From NCBI GenBank assembly GCA_002943765.1, contig PQWQ01000003.1, positions 2,851,501 to 2,915,500 of the forward strand: a stretch of DNA of 64,000 bases, read 5' to 3'. This DNA comes from Psoroptes ovis (Eukaryota; Arthropoda; Arachnida; Sarcoptiformes; Psoroptidae). Of this stretch, positions 39,251 to 50,077 are shown one piece after another. A program made the translations under genes and the position numbers. Each line of letters opens with the position of its first letter. Position 1 is the stretch's first letter. A model generated the notes under the pieces. It was not told the DNA's origin. It was given only the letters and a program-made list of their open reading frames with translations, and did no database searches.

Positions 39251-42200
39251 AGGCCATTTTATCAGATGAGAAGATCATTTAAAAAATCAATTAATTAATC
39301 GTTTTGAAAGGTTCACAATTTATTTAATTAATTAAATCACTTTTCATTCGAGTGCACAACCGTTTGAGCACAAAAATTTTTTGTTGAAAAAAAAATCAAT
39401 CAATTGATATGATCAAAATTCGCAAAAAAAAGAAGAGTACCATAATATAACACCAAACTACACGATATTTACACACACACACGATTGATAGTTTTTTATT
39501 TGTAGGAATTTTGATAAAAAGATATCGAAATTCGTTAAATTTAAGCAGTTTTAATATACGACAAAATAAAAAATTCATTAATTAATACATTCATCAATGG
39601 TTAATGATGCTGTTGCAATTAATTATTCGGTAATCAGTACGATTTAAAATTTGAATTTTAGCACAAAAATTTTGAAGAATTGAATAAAATTTAATTTAAA
39701 ATAAGATGGTGAACACAAACAACGCAAAACACTTTTAATTGTAATGTGGTTAACAAAAAATTTAAAAAAAAATTGTGAAAAGTCTTAAAATTGTTGATGC
39801 AAAAATGGAGTAAAAATTAAATTAAATGGCCATAAAATCATATAACTGACAGAGTAATGATGGCATAAAACGATGATGTTCATCAAGTTTTCATTATTAA
39901 TTATTGTTTAATTGATTAATTGCTGGAAACAAAGAGTTAATCAGATGTAAATAATTTTTAAAATAAAAACTAAAATTTAAAAAATCAGATTTTTTGAACA
40001 AAAACACACACAAGAACCAGAGAGAATCAAATAATAAAAATTTAAATAAATGTTCAAAAACCAAAAAAAAAAAAAAAATTCACATTACAAAACAATTAAT
40101 TATCAACAAAATGGTATCATCAATTAGTCTTTGTTTTGTTTACTTGTTCGTTGTTGTTGTTGTTGTTGCTGCTGTTGTTTTTTGGTTGTTTGGTTATTTG
40201 TTAGGTTTCATTTTGAGTTGATTATTATTATCATTATTGCTATTATATCAATTATTATTATTCATTTTATTATCATCATCATCACTATTATTATTATTCA
40301 TTATTTATTGTTGATTTCAATATATGATGAGTATATATTTTATTGATTCGCGTTTATTTTTCATTAGTTTCGCTTCTATTCAATCAAACACATACACAAA
40401 TACACACAAAAACACAGAAAAATAAAAAAAAATACCCGAGTTTTTCGTTTTTTTTTCTCAGGATTCATTCAATCGAATTCAATTCAAAGAACAAATAATC
40501 AAACAATGATAAAATTGTTTTCATTTTTCTTATTCTTCTTCTTCTTCATTGATGATGATAATATGGATGAAAACAACAAAAAATAAAAAAAAAATCTGGC
40601 ACCCAAGACACCATATACACCATACATCATACACACCATACACACACACACAATAAACAAACGACAACAGCAGCAACAATAACAAAAACAAACACTCACA
40701 TAACGTTCGAATGAAACGAGTAAAAGGAGCCACACAACGAATAGTGAAAAACTCCGCGGAGTAAATAAATAAAAGAATAAAGAGTAAGAATAAAATATGC
40801 ACAAGCGGAATAAAAGAAGAGGTATTGAGTGAAAGAAGTGTCAGAACAAGAGGAGGATGTTGGATCATTCAAAAGTAGTAGTTTTGCACAATGAACAATG
40901 TATGGAATGGATGTGAGGTCGACAAGAAAGAATTGAGCGGATTCAATTTACACAATCAGAGTGTTGTTGTGAGGAAGATGAATGGATTCAAGAAGGGATG
41001 ATGTAAAAAGAAGCAACCAGAATGAACTAGAAGAGGAGGAGGAGTGGTAGTAGCGGCAGTAACTAAAATTGTCGCTGCTGTTAACTCTCAAATTATATGT
41101 TTGATATTTAAAAAAAAAAATAAATGATTTAAAATGGTTGTTTGTTTGCTATGCTTTACATATTAAAATTAATGTTTACAAATTTGAATGATTTGAAATT
41201 AGAGCTTCTTACATATGTACATTTGTGAGTCAATATTTCATTATTTTCAATCAATTAATGTGATGGTTGTTTCATGAAAATGTGTTGTATTTGCTCTCAC
41301 CTTTTGGGCTCATTAAAAAGTGCTCTCCGATTGCTCAGATCAAATGCAGATGTGACAAGCATAGCGTAGGAGGAGCCAAAGGCTAAAGTAGTAGTATTGT
41401 TACTGATGGTGATTCGTTCCGCGAGCAGCAGCAGCAGCGAAACAAATCAAAATGATTCGATTGGAAAAATTCTGGAATGTATTGATGATGACAAATTTTT
41501 CAATATTTTACACGATTCTCTTATATACATTGATGAATTAGGAAAAGATTATTCAATTTTCATCTATTCATAATTTGATCATTATCAATGGTGCATACAC
41601 ACAATTAAATATGAAAAATTAATTCCTAAATCTCTGTTAAAAACTTCGAGGAGGATAAAAAGTAGGAGGAGCAATGAGCAATGTCTCTCAGCAATATTTG
41701 TTCGATCATCGAAAAAAAAAAATTGGTAGTGGCATTAGGGAAGGGGAGGAAAAAAAGAGTGATTGAAAATTTTCAAATCATTCACATCATCAATTGATAA
41801 TGATGATGATAAGAAGTAAAAGCATAGAAAATAGTTACGATTAAAGATGGATGATCCATTTTAGATACAAAATAAAATCAAAATCTTTTGTTACACAAAA
41901 ATTCTTACGTTAAAAACGCATATGTTTCGGGTAATTGCTTCAATGATTGTGTGTGTATAGGAAAATAATCAAACGTAAAAATGTATAGCCGAAAAAAAAA
42001 TCGAAAACCATTAAAATTAAGATAAATTCATCACCACACACCGCAGTGATGAAATAAATTATGAATGATTCAAGTTAAAATCCTATTATGATGAGAATTT
42101 CTTATCCAAATCACAAGATGAATTCATTGTGACCGTAACGGCTTGTCGCGGTAACCGGCCAAACATTTCGATCGTTGCTCTTTGTGTTTCTACACTTTTT

Positions 42201-44378
42201 CTCTTTGCTCAATACCGCCGATGCACCAAATAAAAAAACCACACACAGGGGCTGGCAGCCATTTTTTCGTGTTTTTTTTCAAAAGAAAAACCAAAAAAAT
42301 TTATTGCTTTTTCGGTGAAAATTTCCGATCTAAAGTTGAATAATAAAAATTAAACAAAACCAAAAACAACACAAAACACTTCAAATCAGAAAAGTTTTTA
42401 GAGAAAATTTTTACATAAAAAATATGATAAAATATGTAAACAATAATCCTGAATGGACATTAGCGAATCAACCTTTGATCTTTAATTCTGTAATTTGATT
42501 TTATGATCAACTAAGTTTTTTTTATGAATCTATTTGTTTAATCTTAGTCAAAGATTTGTATTTGGCGCCATTCGAATTTTTGATAGAAAATTCACGGTCT
42601 CAGTGTCGTCATCTGTTGATGATGAAGTTAATCTTTTCCAGTTATCAAAGAGTTGAAATTTTTTTTCTTCATCATATCTTGTTATTTTTGAATCAGATAA
42701 TAACAAAGATTAAGATAATCCAAGGATAACCGATTGAAAATTTAAATTATTTTACTTGTGATTTTGAAAATTTAATCAAAAATACTCTTTCCTAATATCA
42801 AGGTTATGCTGAATTATTCATATTCACAATGACAAACAACTGCAAATCTTTATTTCATTTGAAATCCAATCGTCTCGTTGGTGTCTTTCAAATGTACACA
42901 AATCACCGCCAATCATCAGCACATGGTTTGTTGCATATTTTTCTTTTTTTTCTGTTTAACATTGAGAAGTTGTAAAACAGCATAATCAGCACTCAGATTA
43001 TATGTATGCCATCAATAACGAAATGTAAGCTAAAAATTTTGGCTAGGAAGCCAAATAACGACGGCGACGACAACACTACGCGCTATTATCTTTTGTACAT
43101 CCTTTGTTTTATATCCATCCAACTAACCAACCAACAGAATGATGAATTGTATGCATGGAATAATCAAACAATGTATCCAATGTACATGTGATTGAATTAG
43201 TGGCTAAACAACAACCCTTTTTTGCCGACACATATAAATTCTGAACATGGAAAAGCACTGAAAATAGTTGGCTAAATCCAATATGTCCAAAGGTTATTCA
43301 TTTTCAAATTTTTATCAGATGTTTTGGGAATCAATAATAAATATCAATAAAATCGACTCTGGAAGTTAAATTTCCGACTGGCGCAATTAAAATCAGTATA
43401 GCTCATTATATGATTATTCAAATCAATCAGACCTTTCAATTGATATCGTTAATTAATCAATTGATGAAACATCACGTAAAAAATTAGACCAAATAGTTTC
43501 CAAAATAAAAAAAATGCCAAATTAATAGATTGAAAAAATTTATTGGGTCTAAACTCTTTACCTAAGGGAGAATGGTAGCAGTACAAATGCTACCATTCTC
43601 TACCAAATGCTTCTACCCTATGCTGTGCACAGCTGATCACAGCTGATAATGATTTTCATTGAGTGAGATAATCTTCAAATACGAAAATAAAAAACATTGC
43701 AATTAATTAAGAAGAAGTTGGCGCCTCATTAAATTTTAATAATATCAATAATAACGAATTGAAATTCTCACACATATTTATATTGATACGGAAAAAATAT
43801 GCATACATCAACAATAACAATAGCAACAATACAAACAACTTGATTCTGCTTTCAAAAACAAACTAAAATATATAAATATTAATCATCATCGTTTAACATA
43901 CAACTGAAAATATCAAGTAAATATTTGCACATGTAATTTAAATGTTAAAAACAATCAAAAACAAACAAAACTGAAAAACCGAGAGAAATTATGATCACAT
44001 TGAATTAATGATAATTATTATGATAATGATAATGATAATTATATGAGATTCGTGTCAAATATTCTTATTCTTTAGTGATTCTTGATTCTCAATATTTTTT
44101 ATTAATAATCAACTAATTTGTTTCATTGATTCGAATTCGTCGGTGATTTAATTGATTTAATCAGTGTAAAATCAAAAGAAATTAAGGCCATCAATCATCA
44201 ATATCGTTTGTCAACAGATTACATTTAATTTCACTCAAATGATGCATCTAAATATTGAAATGATTTCTGATTGTTGATATTTTCTGGTCATTCTTTTTTT
44301 TTGACGTATACAAAATATATTTTTGAAAATTTTTTATTACATGAATTAACCAAGAAAAAACAAATAGATATTTATGAA
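39251..44378. other. non-coding region upstream of CTDNEP1 and of Atrophin
   Basis: No gene is supportable here. A purine-rich plus-strand patch lies at about 40790-41070. A comparatively GC-rich patch at 42130-42280 (CGCGGTAACCGG, CCGCCGATG, GGCAGCCATTTT) resembles a promoter; on the minus strand it carries AAAATGGCTGC, a YY1-like initiator-proximal motif, so it could be the Atrophin transcription start. TTTGGCGCC, an E2F-like site, is at about 42562. A 13-bp hairpin and two E-boxes are at 43567-43650. Confidence 0.4.
43567..43601. repeat. hairpin with 13-bp perfect stem, near paired E-boxes
   Basis: Arms GAGAATGGTAGCA and TGCTACCATTCTC are exact complements around a 7-base loop; one more G-T pair extends the base. 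Just downstream, at about 43622-43650, are the palindrome GCTGTGCACAGC and two CAGCTG E-boxes ten bases apart (start to start). It lies about 0.8 kb upstream of CTDNEP1. Confidence 0.7.
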
Positions 44379-45374
44379 ATGTTCAAACAAATTCAAATGG
44401 GTTTAAAAGCATTTTTATTATTTACTGCACGTGTTTGGTCGTGTATTTGTTTTTCGATCAAAAAACAGACACGAGCTGTAAGTTTATTTTGAATTCAAGA
44501 TTTATTTCAAAATTTAATTTTTTTTTTATTGCAGTTGAAACAACATCAAACAGTAAAATATGATATATTACCTTTATCACCATTATCAGCACATCGCTTA
44601 AGTAAGTTGATATTATTAATATTGGAATTTAATTCTTATTTGGTCATTTTTGTCGACATGTCATCTAGATCTTGTCAAAAGGAAAACATTAGTTCTTGAT
44701 CTTGATGAAACTTTGATACATTCACAGCATGATGGTGTCAGTAGACAAACAGTGAAACCTGGTACGCCACCAGATTTTATATTACGTGTTACGATTGATC
44801 GTAATCCTGTTAGATTTTATGTACATAAAAGGCCACATGTTGATTATTTTCTTGATGTTGTAAGTTCATTTCATGCAAATTAAAATTTTTATGATTATGA
44901 CATTTTATTTCATTCATTTATTCGAATTTTAGGTTAGCAATTGGTATGATTTAGTGGTTTTTACAGCCAGTATGGAGATATATGGTCAAGCTGTTGCGGA
45001 TAAATTAGATAATAATCGTGGTATACTGCGGCGAAGATTTTTTCGTCAACATTGTACATTAGATTATGGTAGCTATACAAAAGATTTGTCCACAATTGTC
45101 GGTGATTTATCAAGTGTATTCATATTGGATAATAGTCCAGGAGCATATCGTTCATATCCAGGTAAAACATATATTGTGCTTTAGAGAAATCAAAAAATTC
45201 TCAATGTTTTTCTCCTATATTTTAATAGACAATGCAATACCGATCAAATCATGGTTTTGTGATCCAACCGATACAGCACTTTTAAATTTATTACCTGTAT
45301 TGGATGCATTACGTTTTACAAGCGATGTAAGATCCGTATTAAGTCGTAATCTTCATTTACATAGAATGTTTTAA
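44379..45374 (+). CDS. CTDNEP1: CTD nuclear envelope phosphatase 1 (Dullard)
   Basis: Five exons (44379-44477, 44535-44601, 44669-44859, 44933-45161, 45229-45374) with introns of 57-73 bp, all GT-AG and in phase, give 243 residues versus 244 in human. This phosphatase of the nuclear envelope and ER dephosphorylates lipin, and in flies affects BMP signalling. An N-terminal hydrophobic segment (GLKAFLLFTARVWSCICFSI, about 8-27) anchors it. The FCP1/SCP catalytic motif DLDETLIHS starts at Asp66; the first aspartate is the nucleophile. PGTPPDFILRV, HKRPHVDYFL, VVFTASMEIYGQAVADKLD and ILDNSPGAYR follow as in the family. I chose the ATG at 44379 because it aligns with the human start; an in-frame ATG at 44271 would add 36 residues. 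Confidence 0.97.
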
Positions 45375-46281
45375 AACAAAACAAAAAAACAAACAATTGA
45401 TCATCAAAAAATTAATTAACTAATCATTCATTTATAATTACCATTATATTTTTTTTTTTTTGAATTGTAAAACATTTCGAAACGACATATTTGTCGACAC
45501 ACACATATATTAATCTCAAAATTCTTAACAAATTACACATCAAACCATGAATAAAATTTAAATCTATATTTTACCATTTGAATCAAAATAAACAAAAATA
45601 TTGAAATATATTTTGACTTAAAATAAATTGGAACAATCAAAAATTTGAAACTATCCAACAAATCAATTCAATTTAATTCAGTTTCAATTCATACAAATTA
45701 AACAGAACAAAACACATGATTTCTGCATAATTCTCATACACATACACACACACAAAATGATCAAAAAAATCATCATTAAATGACCAATGATCTATTCAGT
45801 TTGTCACAAAAAAAATTTTGAAACAATTGAATTGAAATTTTTAAAAACCTGTAAAATTTTAAATTCTCCTTCCTCTATTCAGTGAATTACTCTCCAAATT
45901 GAATCATGGATTGGAATCATCATCGAAAAAATGAATGAATGAAAGAATTATAATTATTCTTATATGTTTTATCACATTTCTCATTGTAAAATAGTCATTT
46001 GTTTGTTTATTTGTTTTTGCAATTGTTTGTTTTATCTTTATTATCATAATTGATTTTTGAACATGAATTCAGTCAAACAATCAATCAACTGTGAAGATGA
46101 AAAACAATTTCAATTTCATTTATTTTGACCATGTCACAAATAAAAATGTTTGTATTTTTTTCTTCTTTCTGTCTAAGATTTCAAAGAAAATATTGAATAA
46201 ATCAAAAATTTCAATTTTGACCATTAGTATTGATTGATTTGATTGATTGATTGATTTGAATTTATTTTGCATTTATAAGCA
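45375..46281. other. 3' flank of CTDNEP1 and upstream region of the cysteine-repeat gene
   Basis: AT-rich, no coding frame. It should contain the CTDNEP1 3' UTR (AATAAA at about 45589) and the promoter of the next gene. CA repeats lie near 45740-45752 and TTGA repeats near 46230-46255. Confidence 0.5.
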
Positions 46282-47849
46282 ATGCAAAAACTCTACAATT
46301 CATTTTTTGTTGTTGCTTCAATCCGAAAAACAATGCCGCTGTACCACGTTTTGCTGTTTGTCGTATTGTTCTTATCATTATTGTTTTTCGAAACAATCAT
46401 CGGCATCAATAATAATGATGATTCTGATCATTTTGTTGATAATCAACATCAACATTATTATTTACCATCAACATTACTGTTATCAGGTGAAAATTTAAAT
46501 TTAAAAAAAGAATATGAAAATTTTCGTTGGCGTTTAATGATGATGAAACAAACTCGTGATCGTAATATGTTGCGATTAGATAATTTTTATAAAATTTCAA
46601 ATAAAACAAATCGTCCTAATATTGGTGATAATATTGTTGATGATGATGATGATAAATTATTTCGAACTTATAATTATACTACCGGTATACAATTTGAAGA
46701 AGAATTTGATTGTGATCTAAATCTATTATCCGATTGTGAATCAAGTTTATTGCGAAAAATTGAAATAATCGAAGGCCGTTATGTTGTGTTTACGATGGAT
46801 CGATTGGAAGAAGATGAAGTATCATCACAAATTGATGTGCTACAAATTTGTCAATCAATGGATAAAGAATTTTCATGTTTGATTAATTATGCGAATAAAT
46901 GTCAAGAAAAAATGACATGGTCAACGTTTAGTATATTGAAATATATTATTACACAAAATAATGAAACAATTGTTTCGTGTAAACAGAAACAAATCGATTG
47001 GCTTGGACCACAATCGTTACATAATTCTAAAGTATTCACTGAAAATGAATGGATCGATCAAAATGGTATTAGTCATACGATTAATAGTAATACAAAAGGT
47101 CCTTGTATATCAACAAATTTAATTCACTCGTGTTGGCAAACCAATATTGGAAATAATATTGAATTTGGTCATTTCGAAATCGAAAATGTGGAACAATGTG
47201 AATCCGTTTATCAATTTGAACGTTGCTTGAAGAAACATATCTACGAAGATGATAGTAAGTGTTCATTAGATGAAAAAGAAGCAACAATACAAATATTGTT
47301 GGGTACAATTAAATGGAATACCGGTGTGCAACAAAAGCTATCATCATCGTCGAAAATATGCAATGATTTAAAACATTATCATCGAAAACAAAACATAATT
47401 GGTATGCAAGAAAATTTTTTCAAAGATTTTTGGGATCGTTCACGTCGTTTTGCATATGATTTACGGGTGAATTTCGGTAAATCATTAGATCCATATTGTA
47501 ATTGGGTGGTGAAAAAAGCCGATAAACCTTGTGAACGTCGTTTTGATAAACGATTACGAAAATTATGGAGCATTGAAGATATAGATGGTGTACAGTTGGA
47601 TCAACAATTGGAAAGTGATACAATTTGCTGGTAAGTTTGATTAATGTATTGATGCATCATCATATTTATAAATAATAACTTTGAAACTTTAGTGCAATTA
47701 ACGAATTCAAACAATGTGTATCGATCTATGTGCTGATACGTTGTGGTAAAGATTCTTTTCGATTTTTCAACAATCATACCAAGATTGTCGAATTGGACCA
47801 ATGTACACATCAATCACCTGAATTATGTTTATTAAGACTAAAGGGTTGA
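46282..47849 (+). CDS. unrecognised secreted protein with three repeats of a cysteine pattern
   Basis: Two exons, 46282-47630 and 47693-47849, separated by a 62-bp intron with a GTAAGT donor, encode 501 residues. An in-frame Met18 (46333) starts a textbook signal peptide (hydrophobic run HVLLFVVLFLSLLFFETIIG), so the mature protein is probably secreted or anchored; the shorter 484-residue form may be the real one. After an N/D-rich low-complexity stretch, a cysteine pattern occurs three times: C-x(7-10)-C, a gap of about 35-45 residues, C-x(7-8)-C-x(7-11)-C, then another C. Examples are CDLNLLSDC and CQSMDKEFSCLINYANKC in unit 1, CISTNLIHSC and CESVYQFERC in unit 2, CNWVVKKADKPC and CAINEFKQCVSIYVLIRC in unit 3. 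I do not recognise a named family. It lies in tandem with CTDNEP1 with no evident functional link. Confidence 0.85.
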
Positions 47850-49662
47850 ACGATTACTTAATGATTTGACCGAAACTTAAACCGATTTTAATCAACCTGC
47901 GACGGATGGCGCCAAATTTTATTTATTTAAATTTTTAAACCCTTTACAAAATAGATAAATATCCGTGTTATAAAATAAAAATTTTTCTTTTATTTGATTA
48001 TTCTTCGGTAATAAACAATAGATGTCAACAAAGATAAAAAAATACAAGCATTTACAGACAACAACAACTGTAACTTCCGTACATGTGACTTTAAATCAGA
48101 TATATTTCGACCGAAAGATTTCTAAAATTTGAAAAATTTTCAATTGAAAAATTCTTCAAATTCCATTTGCTTTTTTTTGAGACTCTGTTACAAAAAATCA
48201 CCAAATAATTCATCTATTTGTTGAGCAATTTGCCTTGGAATGCATTTGTTAATTTTGTGTCTTTGAATTTGTGATTTCTATTTTCTTAACAATTTGCTCA
48301 ATTTTTTTTATCAAAATTTCTTCAATTTCAATCAATGAAAATCACTGAAAAATCATACGATAATAATGTGTTGATGATAATGTTTGGCAATCAAAAATAT
48401 CGAATCGAAAAATCAATGGAAAAACTCAAGAAATCAATCAATGAAGAAATTGTACGAAAAGCTTTGAAAGATTTTTCAATATAAACAATTTAAACGAATT
48501 TTTCCATTGAACCAAAACCAAGAAAAAATTGTGTGTTGACAAATTATTCAAAGAAACACACATACATTGATAACATTTTGATTTGATAAATCAAAGTTTT
48601 TCCAATGAAAAAATATCATTCGAAGATTTTGGGTCCACATTTAATTTCATGGAAATCTCAAAATCAATGATATTTCATTCAAACACACACATCAAGCGGT
48701 ATGTGCATTTGTTTTTTATCCAATTTTTTATGGCCAAAAATACTAGCTGACAAGATAAAGCAATCAATTGATTGAAATTTGTTCGTTCGTTCGCTCAAAA
48801 TTTTAATCATTTTTGAACATACACCACAGACGTTTGTCCTTTTGTCATTCAAAAATTGCTTTGAAGCACCGAAATGATGCGAAAAAAAATCTTGAGTCTT
48901 GAATCAATCATGTTTTGGTGATAATACGAACACCATGGCCATCGAATTGTCATTAACGTCAAAAAGAATAACGATGATATTGGCCAGAAGTGTGATTTTC
49001 GATCGTGTCAAAATGTCAAGATGTTTTGTTCATTTCTTCATCGATCCCGTTATTATTAATGTTCGATGATGATGATGATGATAAGAAATCCATTTAAATA
49101 AAAGATTCATGTGACAAATTCATCATCATCCCCATATCAAAGCAAATCAAATCAATCGTATTAAATGTTTGTTTGGTGACTAAGAAGATATCACACATTC
49201 ACACACCCAAAAGTAATTATTTCATCATTCCTATAGATTGCATTCTTATGTATATCATCATCATCGAAAATCATAATGGTGTAGGATGATGTGGTGTTAA
49301 AACGAGCGAATGTAAAGCAAATTTACGATGGATGAGCAATTAATGACAATGATCTATGTGATCAATGATAATTAAATTTCAATACATTTCATGCAAATGT
49401 TTGTTTCTCGATTTCTCTGTTTTTAGAGCTTTTTTTTTAAAAAAAAACAAAAATCAAATGTTAATATGATCAAATATTGGATTGATTAATTGATTTGGTA
49501 TCGATATTAATTATTTTTAGCCAAAAATTAGCATCTAATTTAATGATTTTGTTAATTGGATGATTTTCGATGATCAACAAGTGTCAATCGACTATCATCG
49601 ATTGACTTTGTATCAATCGTTTGAAACAAAATACAAAATAAATAAAACCCTTGAGAGAGATT

Positions 49663-49723
49663 ATTGATTGATTAATCGATAATTGATTTTATTAATTAAT
49701 TGATTATCGATTAATCGATCAAT
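49663..49723. repeat. 26-bp-stem hairpin, pre-miRNA-like in size
   Basis: The left arm starts at 49663 (ATTGATTGATTAATCG) and the right arm ends at 49723 (CGATTAATCGATCAAT). All 26 positions pair, three of them G-U, around a 9-base loop. At 61 nt it is about the size of a short miRNA precursor, but it is very AT-rich and uninterrupted. Another 9-bp inverted repeat lies just upstream (GTCAATCGA, six bases, TCGATTGAC). Confidence 0.65.
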
Positions 49724-50034
49724 TATATTGTATGATGACCGATTAATTATGATGCACTGCATCGGTAACTGCATTTACCAAGGAGTAATTTAGTATTTTG
49801 CTACGACGACGATTGATATTATCAGTCATCGTTTTGAGAATTGATTAAATTACAATTTAATTATTGTGTATGTGTTACCATGGATGACGACAATGACAAT
49901 CGTACATTTAATCTCTTCATAATGGCTTGCAGACATTTATGTATGAGTGTATGCGTTTATTTGATTCTGTAAATGATTAAATTATTGATCAATATGGAAA
50001 ATTGATCATATTTGATCATCAAATAACAATTTCT

Positions 50035-50077
50035 GAGTCAATTGACTCTTGATTGATTGATTCAAGCATCAATCAAT
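50035..50077. repeat. palindrome and adjacent hairpin
   Basis: GAGTCAATTGACTC (50035-50048) is a perfect 14-bp palindrome and includes an AP-1-like TGAGTCA. It is followed by arms ATTGATTGAT and ATCAATCAAT around a six-base loop (50052-50077). Confidence 0.6.

Noticed and set aside
40499..40868. Cys- and Val-rich minus-strand frames
   Set aside because: They come from CA/CAG/CAACAA repeats; no signal of a real gene.
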